Source: Nephrocerus scutellatus (taxonomy: Eukaryota; Arthropoda; Insecta; Diptera; Pipunculidae). Taken from it: a DNA stretch of 64,000 bases. Location of the stretch: assembly GCA_947095585.1 (NCBI GenBank), contig OX352762.1:45000018-45064017 (forward strand). The letters are read 5' to 3'. Of this stretch, positions 31,386 through 44,647 are shown piece by piece. Each line of letters begins with the position of its first letter. Within the stretch, counting starts at the first letter, position 1. The notes beneath the pieces were generated by a model. The model ran no database searches and was not told where the DNA came from. It was given only the letters and a program-made list of their open reading frames with translations. The position numbers were made by a program, and so were the translations under genes.

Positions 31386-32541
31386 TTATCTTGTATCCAG
31401 TAAATTCCTTGGTGTACCTAGAATCATAGGATAAGTAAAAATCGCGAACCGATTGAGAAATTTTTTTTAAGGGCCGTTTTTTTTGTGGTTGCGGTTTTTT
31501 TACTATTTTCTCTTTTCTCTTTTTTTGGTTCGGGTAGTTACCAAAAAAATTTCGAATTAATATGAAAATTTGTTACAGAATCTTCGTCGTCGTCAGCGCT
31601 GTCGAGGAGGAGGATTAGCAAAGGAAAAAATGTAAGTACATACTTAATTGTTTCCTCTCTCTCACTCGTTTGGTTTTTTTGATTGTTGGTAAATTTTAAG
31701 CTCGCCGGTAATTTAAGAAGAGCCGCACCCATACTTAATTTTTCTTATATTCTTGTTCACACTATTTGGTGGTTATAATTAAACCACCTAAATTTTGAAA
31801 AAAAAAGCATTAAAAACTTTAATAACACCCATACTTGTTGTTTCTAGTTCACACTACTTGTTGGTTATAATTAACCACCTAAATTTAGAAAAAAAAAATT
31901 AAAAACTTTTATAACACCCATACGTACTTGTTATTTCTAGTTCACACTACTTGTTGGTTATAATTAAACCACCTAAATTTAGAAAAAAAACATTAAAAAC
32001 TTTTATAACACCTGTACTTACTTTTTATTCTGGTTCACACTACTTGGTGGTTATAATTAAACCACCTATATTTAGAGAAAAAAAGAAGCATTAAAAACTT
32101 TTATAACACCCATACTTACTTTTTATTCTTGTTCACACTACTTCTTGGTTATGATTAAACCACCTATATTTAGAAAACAAAACATTAAAACATTTAATAA
32201 AACCCATACCTTTTTTTTTATATACTATTTAATTATTATCATTAAGCCACCTATACTTAGAAAAAAAAAGGGACAAAAACATTAACACTTTTATACAACC
32301 CATACTAATTTTTTTTTCTTATTTATGCTAGTTAATAGTCCTGATTCTGGTGCCCGGATAAGACATAATGAGGTCTTAAAGCGATTCTTCCGTCGATGGC
32401 TTTCAATATTCCTCCTGTGACCCTCAGGGCGAGCTAATGCCGATGATGAGGCATGCTTTCTCTGCTTTCTCTAGTTTCCTCTGAACCCCTACAACTTCAC
32501 CAGTCCGTGCACGTATTATTTTTTTTATGATTTATTTTCAG

Positions 32542-32744
32542 CTTATGGGGGGGCGCAAGATCCCACCCATTTCGGCGAGCTAATCTTGGAGCATTCGCAT
32601 GACGTGCACCCCGCACATTTCCATTTGCTACAAATAACACCAACGTTGATGATAAACGACAACAACAACCATTTACCATTACAAAAGGGCAGCCGTAAAC
32701 TTATCATTAACGTATTTAAGAAATATTTTCGAAACGTTAGATGA
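32542..32744 (+). CDS. ORF C, unidentified protein, U6
   Basis: Seven-G tract, full frame. Third frame from ATG 32761 to TAA 32866-32868, on to 33009. Confidence 0.33.
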
Positions 32745-33996
32745 GGTTATTATATCCGCAATGAAAAAAGAAGGGAATTCCCCATTAACATATCAAAGAT
32801 TTGCTTATATACTTCTCGCCATATACAAAATAGCAAACGTAATATTTCAATTAAAAGATTTCTTTTAATGACAGTGTAAAATATACATATTCTGTTCCAC
32901 TGTTCATATCGACATGGTTGATGAGCCAAAATATATCAATCGATCGTCTAAAGGCCGCATAGTTAGCAAACACACAGTACCATCAAACACCATACAGCAA
33001 CACCACTAATTCTGAGCCAACAGTATGAAAAATAAAAAACAACCAATAAAAATTTTGGCTCTTGGGCAACTTCCAAATTTTTACAAAAAGCGTTGTCCGT
33101 CGGTGATATACTTGCGTATAAAATTGAAGAAAATTTTAAGGGTAGTTTTTACTTTTTTTTACATAGTAAAAAGTATAGTAATCATGAAAATTTTCGAACT
33201 CGGGATTTTTGCAGATGTACCCATTACCGTATCTCCTGAGTCTGAAATAATAAAAAAATAAAAAAAATTCTTTGTCTGTCTGTGTCCACTCTACAATCCA
33301 GAGGGCTTAACTTATCGGGATAAAAATTCATATTTAAGCTTTTTACATAAATTGTGACAGGGCCAGATAATTTTGACGGAAATCTGACAGCGGGAAGTGA
33401 CTTAGAAAGTTTTTCAAATTTTTGAAAATAACTCAAAAAGTATAGCACTTAGGAGAAATCTATTAAGTGCAAAAGAAATTTAAACAAAAATAAATAAAAA
33501 TTAAAAAAAAAATAAAAAATAATTAAAAAATTCGAAAAAAATTTAATATATATTTACTGAAGATTCCGGTCCCTTTCGTAAAAGAAAGTCATGTTGTGCC
33601 CACACCTCCATTTTTTTATAAAATTTCTGGTGCCACGCCTGATCACTCCTAATTTTTTACAAAAAGTTATGTCCGTCGGAGATACACTTGCGTATAAAAT
33701 TTTTAGACAATCGGCTACTTTTTTTACAAAATTTGTATGGGTGCCGCCCGACTAGAGGGCCCGATCACTTCCAAATGTTTACAAGTTTTGTCAATCGGAG
33801 ATACACATGCGTATAAAATTTGAAGAAAATTCGGAACATTTTGTAAAATATTTGTACGGGAGCCCACGAAGAACACGAAGCCCAAGGGGACAAAATACTT
33901 TTTGTTTTGGTACAATATTTTCTTTACACGTTCGAAATTTGGTTAAAAAGGGCCTAAAAGAAGCTGAAACAAATCTAGTCCAATATTCACTGCATA

Positions 33997-34346
33997 AACG
34001 CAGGTATTCCCCAAGGCTCTGTTTTGTCTCCGACACTCTATTTCATTTTCATTAACGATCTCCTATTCGCTACTTCTAATCTAATCCATTCTTTCGCTAA
34101 CGACAGCAATCTTAGCTTTTCCCCCTCTATATCGAAAGGGAACTTAAATAACAACGTATGTTAAGCACGTTAAATTCTGACCTTGACAGCAAAACAAGGT
34201 GGGGACTACGTAATAGTGTTGAATTCAGCGCTTCCAAAACCCAATGCTGTCTTCTGTCGTCCAAGCGTAATTTAAGCCACCAACCTTTATCCATGAACAT
34301 GCATCTAGTGATGAGCAAACGCAACCATTTCGATTGTCGACCCTGA
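33997..34346 (+). pseudogene. Fossil jockey/CR1-like RT fragment, U6
   Basis: Same fragment with FANDS. The second half reads openly as LNSDLDSKTRWGLRN in another frame. Confidence 0.72.
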
Positions 34347-35417
34347 AAATACCATTCCGAATTTCATACAAATCGGTAGAGAAATGACTTAGTTCCCAAA
34401 ATGTAAAAATGTAACACAATAATGTGACCAATACTGCGACTTAAAATCGCAAAACAAAATTATTTTGGATTATTATTATTTTATTTCAAATAGCTTTTCA
34501 CAAATTCACAAAACGATTACAAACAAATTTATTGAAAATGGGACAGGACAACGTTTGTCGGGTCAGCTATTATGACTATATTAATGGATGTATGTATTTT
34601 TGTTCTAGCATAACTGTGGAACGCCTTGATCATTTTAAACTAAACTTGATATTAGTGTATTACTAAAATACACTACACTGCAACCCGTGTGGTGTCCATG
34701 TCAATTTTTTAAAAATAGCCGGATTTTCTTCAAATTTTAGCATATACCCATCTCCTATTAGAGAATTTACATGAACATTTTTAATTTTTATGGGTTGTTT
34801 TTGTTATAAATATACTACAACCATAGAAGCAACAACCTACATGTGCTGAAAATCGATAAGTTCTAAAGCAACAAAAAATCTTTTTAGTTAACAAATGTGC
34901 ATGTCGGTAGCAAAAACGTTACTTTAAGCATTGATCATTTCTTTATTATTTAAATTTGCGGAATCAGACTTAGAAATGATGCTGTAGTTTTAATGTTAAC
35001 ACTAGTGATGTTGCAAATCTAGCAGTGTAAAAAAAAACAAAGAATTCATCTGAACAACATTTAACTAATATACTTTTTTTAACAGAGTAGAAAAATCCAA
35101 TTTTACTCGTTCGCTTTGATGACTCGGAAAAAACAGGAAGAAAATTTTACACGAGCGAGTTTTTATATATAACATGATTACAAATGTCAAACATGATTGT
35201 AAAAGTTTTGAACTCGAACAGCAATAGGAATAGGAACAGTGCGCGCCGAAAAAGGATGGCCACTATAAATTTTTTTTTTATGAAAATAGTTCGGCACAGT
35301 GTACGTCGATAAATTATGTCCACTTGTGCGTGCAATTATTCGGAAATACCAAAATTGTTACTCAATCGGAAAAAAACCGAATGGTGTACATTACCTTCGT
35401 GAAGCTCTTAAGCATCC

Positions 35418-35729
35418 ATGCGCATAAAAAGAAAGATGGCCACACCATGTAAAAAAAGTGAGACAATTTCCGGTGCCAACCCACAGTACAGTACCTGTTG
35501 GCGTCAGCAGTTGATTCGGCTTAACTCGCATTCAATCTGGACAGTCGATAGCCTTCTATCACCAGATTCGGTTAATACCAGTATTCAGGAGGGAAATATA
35601 GGAAAGAATGAGGGCTTTAATTCCCCCCCACCGAGAACCCGTCATCCCTGGAAAAAAGTTGCGCATAACGCTAGTTCGTGTGCGTCACTAATGGATTTAG
35701 CATATCATTCCTCCTATTTGATTAGTTAA
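35418..35729 (+). CDS. ORF A, unidentified protein, U7
   Basis: Long form; first codons MRIKRK (Cys to Arg, shared with U8); ATG of MATPC at 35436. Confidence 0.33.
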   Translation: MRIKRKMATPCKKSETISGANPQYSTCWRQQLIRLNSHSIWTVDSLLSPDSVNTSIQEGNIGKNEGFNSPPPRTRHPWKKVAHNASSCASLMDLAYHSSYLIS

Positions 35730-36885
35730 TTATCTTGTATCCAGTAAATTCCTTGGTGTACCTAGAATCATAGGATAAGTAAAAATCGCGAACCGATTGA
35801 GAAATTTTTTTTAAGGGCCGTTTTTTTTGTGGTTGCGGTTTTTTTACTATTTTCTCTTTTCTCTTTTTTTGGTTCGGGTAGTTACCAAAAAAATTTCGAA
35901 TTAATATGAAAATTTGTTACAGAATCTTCGTCGTCGTCAGCGCTGTCGAGGAGGAGGATTAGCAAAGGAAAAAATGTAAGTACATACTTAATTGTTTCCT
36001 CTCTCTCACTCGTTTGGTTTTTTTGATTGTTGGTAAATTTTAAGCTCGCCGGTAATTTAAGAAGAGCCGCACCCATACTTAATTTTTCTTATATTCTTGT
36101 TCACACTATTTGGTGGTTATAATTAAACCACCTAAATTTTGAAAAAAAAAGCATTAAAAACTTTAATAACACCCATACTTGTTGTTTCTAGTTCACACTA
36201 CTTGTTGGTTATAATTAACCACCTAAATTTAGAAAAAAAAAATTAAAAACTTTTATAACACCCATACGTACTTGTTATTTCTAGTTCACACTACTTGTTG
36301 GTTATAATTAAACCACCTAAATTTAGAAAAAAAACATTAAAAACTTTTATAACACCTGTACTTACTTTTTATTCTGGTTCACACTACTTGGTGGTTATAA
36401 TTAAACCACCTATATTTAGAGAAAAAAAGAAGCATTAAAAACTTTTATAACACCCATACTTACTTTTTATTCTTGTTCACACTACTTCTTGGTTATGATT
36501 AAACCACCTATATTTAGAAAACAAAACATTAAAACATTTAATAAAACCCATACCTTTTTTTTTATATACTATTTAATTATTATCATTAAGCCACCTATAC
36601 TTAGAAAAAAAAAGGGACAAAAACATTAACACTTTTATACAACCCATACTAATTTTTTTTTCTTATTTATGCTAGTTAATAGTCCTGATTCTGGTGCCCG
36701 GATAAGACATAATGAGGTCTTAAAGCGATTCTTCCGTCGATGGCTTTCAATATTCCTCCTGTGACCCTCAGGGCGAGCTAATGCCGATGATGAGGCATGC
36801 TTTCTCTGCTTTCTCTAGTTTCCTCTGAACCCCTACAACTTCACCAGTCCGTGCACGTATTATTTTTTTTATGATTTATTTTCAG

Positions 36886-37088
36886 CTTATGGGGGGGCGC
36901 AAGATCCCACCCATTTCGGCGAGCTAATCTTGGAGCATTCGCATGACGTGCACCCCGCACATTTCCATTTGCTACAAATAACACCAACGTTGATGATAAA
37001 CGACAACAACAACCATTTACCATTACAAAAGGGCAGCCGTAAACTTATCATTAACGTATTTAAGAAATATTTTCGAAACGTTAGATGA
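36886..37088 (+). CDS. ORF C, unidentified protein, U7
   Basis: Seven-G tract, full frame. Third frame from ATG 37105; TAA to GAA extends its end to TGA 37357-37359. Confidence 0.33.
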
Positions 37089-38340
37089 GGTTATTATATC
37101 CGCAATGAAAAAAGAAGGGAATTCCCCATTAACATATCAAAGATTTGCTTATATACTTCTCGCCATATACAAAATAGCAAACGTAATATTTCAATTAAAA
37201 GATTTCTTTTAATGACAGTGTAAAATATACATATTCTGTTCCACTGTTCATATCGACATGGTTGATGAGCCAAAATATATCAATCGATCGTCTAAAGGCC
37301 GCATAGTTAGCAAACACACAGTACCATCAAACACCATACAGCAACACCACGAATTCTGAGCCAACAGTATGAAAAATAAAAAACAACCAATAAAAATTTT
37401 GGCTCTTGGGCAACTTCCAAATTTTTACAAAAAGCGTTGTCCGTCGGTGATATACTTGCGTATAAAATTGAAGAAAATTTTAAGGGTAGTTTTTACTTTT
37501 TTTTACATAGTAAAAAGTATAGTAATCATGAAAATTTTCGAACTCGGGATTTTTGCAGATGTACCCATTACCGTATCTCCTGAGTCTGAAATAATAAAAA
37601 AATAAAAAAAATTCTTTGTCTGTCTGTGTCCACTCTACAATCCAGAGGGCTTAACTTATCGGGATAAAAATTCATATTTAAGCTTTTTACATAAATTGTG
37701 ACAGGGCCAGATAATTTTGACGGAAATCTGACAGCGGGAAGTGACTTAGAAAGTTTTTCAAATTTTTGAAAATAACTCAAAAAGTATAGCACTTAGGAGA
37801 AATCTATTAAGTGCAAAAGAAATTTAAACAAAAATAAATAAAAATTAAAAAAAAAATAAAAAATAATTAAAAAATTCGAAAAAAATTTAATATATATTTA
37901 CTGAAGATTCCGGTCCCTTTCGTAAAAGAAAGTCATGTTGTGCCCACACCTCCATTTTTTTATAAAATTTCTGGTGCCACGCCTGATCACTCCTAATTTT
38001 TTACAAAAAGTTATGTCCGTCGGAGATACACTTGCGTATAAAATTTTTAGACAATCGGCTACTTTTTTTACAAAATTTGTATGGGTGCCGCCCGACTAGA
38101 GGGCCCGATCACTTCCAAATGTTTACAAGTTTTGTCAATCGGAGATACACATGCGTATAAAATTTGAAGAAAATTCGGAACATTTTGTAAAATATTTGTA
38201 CGGGAGCCCACGAAGAACACGAAGCCCAAGGGGACAAAATACTTTTTGTTTTGGTACAATATTTTCTTTACACGTTCGAAATTTGGTTAAAAAGGGCCTA
38301 AAAGAAGCTGAAACAAATCTAGTCCAATATTCACTGCATA

Positions 38341-38690
38341 AACGCAGGTATTCCCCAAGGCTCTGTTTTGTCTCCGACACTCTATTTCATTTTCATTAAC
38401 GATCTCCTATTCGCTACTTCTAATCTAATCCATTCTTTCGCTAACGACAGCAATCTTAGCTTTTCCCCCTCTATATCGAAAGGGAACTTAAATAACAACG
38501 TATGTTAAGCACGTTAAATTCTGACCTTGACAGCAAAACAAGGTGGGGACTACGTAATAGTGTTGAATTCAGCGCTTCCAAAACCCAATGCTGTCTTCTG
38601 TCGTCCACGCGTAATTTAAGCCACCAACCTTTATCCATGAACATGCATCTAGTGATGAGCAAACGCAACCATTTCGATTGTCGACCCTGA
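38341..38690 (+). pseudogene. Fossil jockey/CR1-like RT fragment, U7
   Basis: Same fragment, nearly identical to U6. Confidence 0.72.
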
Positions 38691-39761
38691 AAATACCATT
38701 CCGAATTTCATACAAATCGGTAGAGAAATGACTTAGTTCCCAAAATGTAAAAATGTAACACAATAATGTGACCAATACTGCGACTTAAAATCGCAAAACA
38801 AAATTATTTTGGATTATTATTATTTTATTTCAAATAGCTTTTCACAAATTCACAAAACGATTACAAACAAATTTATTGAAAATGGGACAGGACAACGTTT
38901 GTCGGGTCAGCTATTATGACTATATTAATGGATGTATGTATTTTTGTTCTAGCATAACTGTGGAACGCCTTGATCATTTTAAACTAAACTTGATATTAGT
39001 GTATTACTAAAATACACTACACTGCAACCCGTGTGGTGTCCATGTCAATTTTTTAAAAATAGCCGGATTTTCTTCAAATTTTAGCATATACCCATCTCCT
39101 ATTAGAGAATTTACATGAACATTTTTAATTTTTATGGGTTGTTTTTGTTATAAATATACTACAACCATAGAAGCAACAACCTACATGTGCTGAAAATCGA
39201 TAAGTTCTAAAGCAACAAAAAATCTTTATAGTTAACAAATGTGCATGTCGGTAGCAAAAACGTTACTTTAAGCATTGATCATTTCTTTATTATTTAAATT
39301 TGCGGAATCAGACTTAGAAATGATGCTGTAGTTTTAATGTTAACACTAGTGATGTTGCAAATCTAGCAGTGTAAAAAAAAACAAAGAATTCATCTGAACA
39401 ACATTTAACTAATATACTTTTTTTAACAGAGTAGAAAAATCCAATTTTACTCGTTCGCTTTGATGACTCGGAAAAAACAGGAAGAAAATTTTACACGAGC
39501 GAGTTTTTATATATAACATGATTACAAATGTCAAACATGATTGTAAAAGTTTTGAACTCGAACAGCAATAGGAATAGGAACAGTGCGCGCCGAAAAAGGA
39601 TGGCCACTATAAATTTTTTTTTTATGAAAATAGTTCGGCACAGTGTACGTCGATAAATTATGTCCACTTGTGCGTGCAATTATTCGGAAATACCAAAATT
39701 GTTACTCAATCGGAAAAAAACCGAATGGTGTACATTACCTTCGTGAAGCTCTTAAGCATCC

Positions 39762-40073
39762 ATGCGCATAAAAAGAAAGATGGCCACACCATGTAAAAAA
39801 AGTGAGACAATTTCCGGTGCCAACCCACAGTACAGTACCTGTTGGCGTCAGCAGTTGATTCGGCTTAACTCGCATTCAATCTGGACAGTCGATAGCCTTC
39901 TATCACCAGATTCGGTTAATACCAGTATTCAGGAGGGAAATATAGGAAAGAATGAGGGCTTTAATTCCCCCCCACCGAGAACCCGTCATCCCTGGAAAAA
40001 AGTTGCGCATAACGCTAGTTCGTGTGCGTCACTAATGGATTTAGCATATCATTCCTCCTATTTGATTAGTTAA
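39762..40073 (+). CDS. ORF A, unidentified protein, U8
   Basis: Long form, MRIKRK variant; ATG of MATPC at 39780; donor GTGAGA at 39802. Confidence 0.33.
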   Translation: MRIKRKMATPCKKSETISGANPQYSTCWRQQLIRLNSHSIWTVDSLLSPDSVNTSIQEGNIGKNEGFNSPPPRTRHPWKKVAHNASSCASLMDLAYHSSYLIS

Positions 40074-41432
40074 TTATCTTGTATCCAGTAAATTCCTTGG
40101 TGTACCTAGAATCATAGGATAAGTAAAAATCGCGAACCGATTGAGAAATTTTTTTTAAGGGCCGTTTTTTTTGTGGTTGCGGTTTTTTTACTATTTTCTC
40201 TTTTCTCTTTTTTTGGTTCGGGTAGTTACCAAAAAAATTTCGAATTAATATGAAAATTTGTTACAGAATCTTCGTCGTCGTCAGCGCTGTCGAGGAGGAG
40301 GATTAGCAAAGGAAAAAATGTAAGTACATACTTAATTGTTTCCTCTCTCTCACTCGTTTGGTTTTTTTGATTGTTGGTAAATTTTAAGCTCGCCGGTAAT
40401 TTAAGAAGAGCCGCACCCATACTTAATTTTTCTTATATTCTTGTTCACACTATTTGGTGGTTATAATTAAACCACCTAAATTTTGAAAAAAAAAGCATTA
40501 AAAACTTTAATAACACCCATACTTGTTGTTTCTAGTTCACACTACTTGTTGGTTATAATTAACCACCTAAATTTAGAAAAAAAAAATTAAAAACTTTTAT
40601 AACACCCATACGTACTTGTTATTTCTAGTTCACACTACTTGTTGGTTATAATTAAACCACCTAAATTTAGAAAAAAAACATTAAAAACTTTTATAACACC
40701 TGTACTTACTTTTTATTCTGGTTCACACTACTTGGTGGTTATAATTAAACCACCTATATTTAGAGAAAAAAAGAAGCATTAAAAACTTTTATAACACCCA
40801 TACTTACTTTTTATTCTTGTTCACACTACTTCTTGGTTATGATTAAACCACCTATATTTAGAAAACAAAACATTAAAACATTTAATAAAACCCATACCTT
40901 TTTTTTTATATACTATTTAATTATTATCATTAAGCCACCTATACTTAGAAAAAAAAGGGACAAAAACATTAACACTTTTGTACAACCCATACTAATTTTG
41001 TTTTCTTACTTATGCTAGTTAATAGTTCTGATTCTGGTGCCCGGATAAGACATAATGAGGTCTTAAAGCGATTCTTCCGTCGAGGGCTTTCAATATTCCT
41101 CCTGTGACCCTCAGGGCGAGCTAATGCCGATGATGAGGCATGCTTTCTCTGCTTTCTCTAGTTTCCTCTGAACCCCTACAACTTCACCAGTCCGTGCACG
41201 TATTATTTTTTTTATGATTTATTTTCAGCTTATGGGGGGGGCGCAAGATCCCACCCATTTCGGCGAGCTAATCTTGGAGCATTCGCATGACGTGCACCCC
41301 GCACCTCTCCATTTGCTACAAATAACACCAACGTTGATGATAAACGACAACAACAACCATTTACCATTACAAAAGGGCAGCCGTAAACTTATCATTAACG
41401 TATTTAAGAAATATTTTCGAAACGTTAGATGA
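39780..41432 (+). CDS. Candidate three-exon gene, U8: the only unit with a fully open spliced frame
   Basis: Predicted exons are 39780-39801, 40267-40319 and 41229-41432. Donors are GTGAGA and GTAAGT; acceptors are TTACAG and TTTTCAG. Exon 1 ends in phase 1, block B is 53 nt, and ORF C has eight G, so the frame stays open for 92 residues. The predicted protein starts MATPCKK, has a Ser run then a basic stretch SRRRISKGKN (possible nuclear-type signal), and ends KKYFRNVR. It is not recognised. The first donor lacks the usual preceding G (AAA before GT). In other units at least one step fails by frame, so this may equally be chance in a decaying gene. Promoter pair at 39608-39642. Confidence 0.3.
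41229..41432 (+). CDS. ORF C, unidentified protein, U8 (eight-G form)
   Basis: An eight-G tract keeps the open frame in phase from the first base after the acceptor. Third frame from ATG 41449 to 41556 and on to 41697, with several substitutions but no stop. Confidence 0.35.
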   Translation, partial: LMGGAQDPTHFGELILEHSHDVHPAPLHLLQITPTLMINDNNNHLPLQKGSRKLIINVFKKYFRNVR

Positions 41433-42917
41433 GGTTATAATATCCACAATGAAAAAAGAAGGGAATTCCCTATTGACATACCAAAGATTTGTTTATATAC
41501 ATCTCGCCATATACAAAATATCAAACGTAACATTTCAATTAAAAGATTTCTTGTAATGACAGTGTAAAATATACATATTCTGTTCCACTGTTCATATCGA
41601 CATGGTTGATGAGCCAAAATATATCAATCGATCGTCTAAAGGCCGCATAGTTAGCAAACACACAGTACCATCAAACACCATACAGCAACACCACTAATTC
41701 CGAGCCAACAGTATGAAAAATAAAAAACAACCAATAAAAATTTTGGCTCTTGGGCAACTTCCAAATTTTTACAAAAAGCGTTGTCCATATTATTAAACAT
41801 TTGTGCATAAACTTAAAGAATATCGGGTACATTTTTTAAAATTTTAATGGGGCCTTCCGACACCGGGGTGAAATAACGCCGAATATTTACAAAAAGTGAT
41901 GTCCATCGAAGATGCGTATAAAATTTGAAGAAAATCGGGTACTTTTTTATAAAATTTGTATGGGTGCCACCCGACCCCGGGCCTAATCACTTACAAATTT
42001 TTACAAAAAGTGTTGTCCGTCGGAGATACACTTGCGTATAAAATTGAAGAAAATTTGAAGGGTAGTTTTTACTTTCTTTTACATAGTAAAAAGAAGTATA
42101 GTAATCATGAAAATTTTCGAACTCGGGATTTTTGCAGATGTACCCATTACCGTATCTCCTGAGTCTGAAATAATAAAAAAATAAAAAAAATTCTTTGTTT
42201 GTCTGTGTCCACTCTACAATCCAGAGGGCTAAACTTATCGGGATGAAAATTCATATTTAAGCTTTTTACAAAAATTGTGAGAGGGCCAGATAATTTTGAC
42301 AGCGGGAGGTGACAGTTTACTTAGACAGTTTTTCAAATTTTTGAAAATAACTCAAAAAGTATAACACTTAGGAGAAATCTGTTAAGTGCAAAAGAAATTT
42401 AAACAAAAATAAATAAAAATTAAAAAAAAATAAAAAATAAATAAAGTATTCGAAAAAAATTTAATATACATTTACTGAAGATTCCGGTCCCTTCCGTAAA
42501 AGAAAGTTATGTTGTGCCCACACCTCCATTTTTTTATAAAATTTCTGTTGGTGCCACGCCTGATCACTCCCAATTTTTTACAAAAAGTTATGTCCGTCGG
42601 AGATACACTTGCGTATAAAATTTTAAGACAATCGGCTACTTTTTTTACAAAATTTGTATGGGTGCCGCCAGACTAGAGGGCCTGACCACTTCCAAATTTT
42701 TACAAGTTTTGTCAATCGGAGATACACATACGTATAAAATTTGAAGAAAATTCGGAACATTTTGTAAAATATTTGTATGGGAGCCCACGAAGACCACGAA
42801 GCTCAAGGGGACAAAATACTTTTTGTTTTGGTGCAATATTTTCTTTACACGTTTGAAATTGGGTTAAAAAGGGCCTAAAAGAAGCTGAAACAAATCTAGT
42901 CCAATATCCACTGCATA

Positions 42918-43266
42918 AACGCAGGTATTCCCCAAGGCTCTGTTTTGTCTCCGACACTCTATTTCATTTTCATTAACGATCTCCTATTCGCTACTTCTAA
43001 TCTAATCCATTCTTTCGCTAACGACAGCAATCTTAGCTTTTCCCCCTCTATATCGAAAGGGAACTTAAATAACAACGTATGTTAAGCACGTTAAATTCTG
43101 ACCTTGACAGCAAAACAAGGTGGGGACTACGTAATAGAGTTGAATTCAGCGCTTCTAAAACCCAATGCTGTCTTCTGTCGTCCAAGCGTAATTTAAACCA
43201 CCAACCTTTATCCATGACATGCATCTAGTGATGAGCAAACGCAACCATTTCGTTTGTCGACCCTGA
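42918..43266 (+). pseudogene. Fossil jockey/CR1-like RT fragment, U8
   Basis: Same fragment with FANDS; an additional single-base loss after the second methionine of the MNMH stretch. Confidence 0.7.
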
Positions 43267-44335
43267 AAATACCATTCCGAATTTCATACAAATCGGTAGA
43301 GAAATGACTTAGTTCCCAAAATGTAAAAATGTAACACAATAATGTGACCAATACTGTGACTTAAAATCGCAAAACAAAATTATTTTGGATTATTATTATT
43401 TTATTTCAAATAGCTTTTCACAAATTCACAAAACGATTACAAACAAATTTATTGAAAATGGGACAGGACAACGTTTCTCGGGTCAGCTAGTATGACTATA
43501 TTAATGGATGTATGTATTTTTGTTCTAGCATAACTGTGGAACGCCTTGATCATTTTAAACTAAACTTGATATTAGTGTATTACTAAAATACACTACACTG
43601 CAACCCGTGTGGTGTCCATGTCAATTTTTTTAAAATAGCCCGATTTTCTTCAAATTTTAGCATATACCCATCTCCTATTAGAGAATTTACATGAACATTT
43701 TTAATTTTTATGGGTTGTTTTTGTTATAAATATACTACAACCATAAAAGCAACAACCATGTGCTGAAAATCGATAAGTTCTAAAGCAACAAAAAATCTTT
43801 ATAGTTAACAACTGTGCATGTCGGTAGCCAAAATGTTACTTTAAGCATTGATCATTTCTTTATTATTTAAATTTGAGGAATCAGACTTAGAAATGATGCT
43901 GTAGTTTTAATGTTAACACTAGTGATGTTGCAAATCTAGCAGTGTAAAAAAAACAAAGAATTCATCTGAACAACATTTAACTAATATACTTTTTTTAACA
44001 GAGTAGAAAAATCCAATTTTACTCGTTCACTTTGATGACTCGGAAAAAACAGGAAGAAAATTTTACACGAGCGAGTTTTTATATATAACATGTTAACAAA
44101 TGTCAAACATGATTGTAAAAGTTTTGAACTCGAACAGCAATAGGAATAGGAACAGTGCGCGCCGAAAAAGGATGGCCACTATAAAAAATTTTTTAATATG
44201 AAAATAGTTCGGCACAGTGTACGTCGATAAATTATGTCCACTTGTGCGTGCAATTATTCGGAAATACCAAAATTGTTACTCAATCGGAAAAAAACCGAAT
44301 GGTGTACATTACCTTCGTGAAGCTCTTAAGCATCC

Positions 44336-44647
44336 ATGTGCATAAAAAGAAAGATGGCCACACCATGTAAAAAAAGTGAGACAATTTCCGGTGCCAACCC
44401 ACAGTACAGTACCTGTTGGCGTCAGCAGTTGATTCGGCTTAACTCGCATTCAATCTGGACAGTCGATAGCCTTCTATCACCGGATTCGGTTAATACCAGT
44501 ATTCAGGAGGGAAATATAGGAAAGAATGAGGGCTTTAATTCCCCCCCACCGAGAACCCGTCATCCCTGGAAAAAAGTTGCGCATAACGCTAGTTCGTGTG
44601 CGTCACTAATGGATTTAGCATATCATTCCTCCTATTTGATTAGTTAA
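44336..44647 (+). CDS. ORF A, unidentified protein, U9
   Basis: Long form; ATG of MATPC at 44354; donor at 44376. Confidence 0.33.
   Translation: MCIKRKMATPCKKSETISGANPQYSTCWRQQLIRLNSHSIWTVDSLLSPDSVNTSIQEGNIGKNEGFNSPPPRTRHPWKKVAHNASSCASLMDLAYHSSYLIS

Larger units (their letters stand above)
30265..34609 (+). repeat. Array unit U6
   Basis: 4345 bp. TATA 30918, CACAGT A 30954; block B 31579-31631; acceptor ends 32541. Its first 1.1 kb matches U4, while the rest matches U7 and U8. Confidence 0.93.
34610..38953 (+). repeat. Array unit U7
   Basis: 4344 bp; differs from U8 by only a few bases over most of its length. TATA 35264, CACAGT A 35298; block B 35923-35975; acceptor ends 36885. Confidence 0.93.
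38954..43529 (+). repeat. Array unit U8
   Basis: 4576 bp. Its first 1.9 kb is almost identical to U7, after which it changes to a different unit type (both the 120-bp modules and the AT-rich block are present). TATA 39608, CACAGT A 39642; block B 40267-40319; acceptor ends 41228. Confidence 0.93.
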
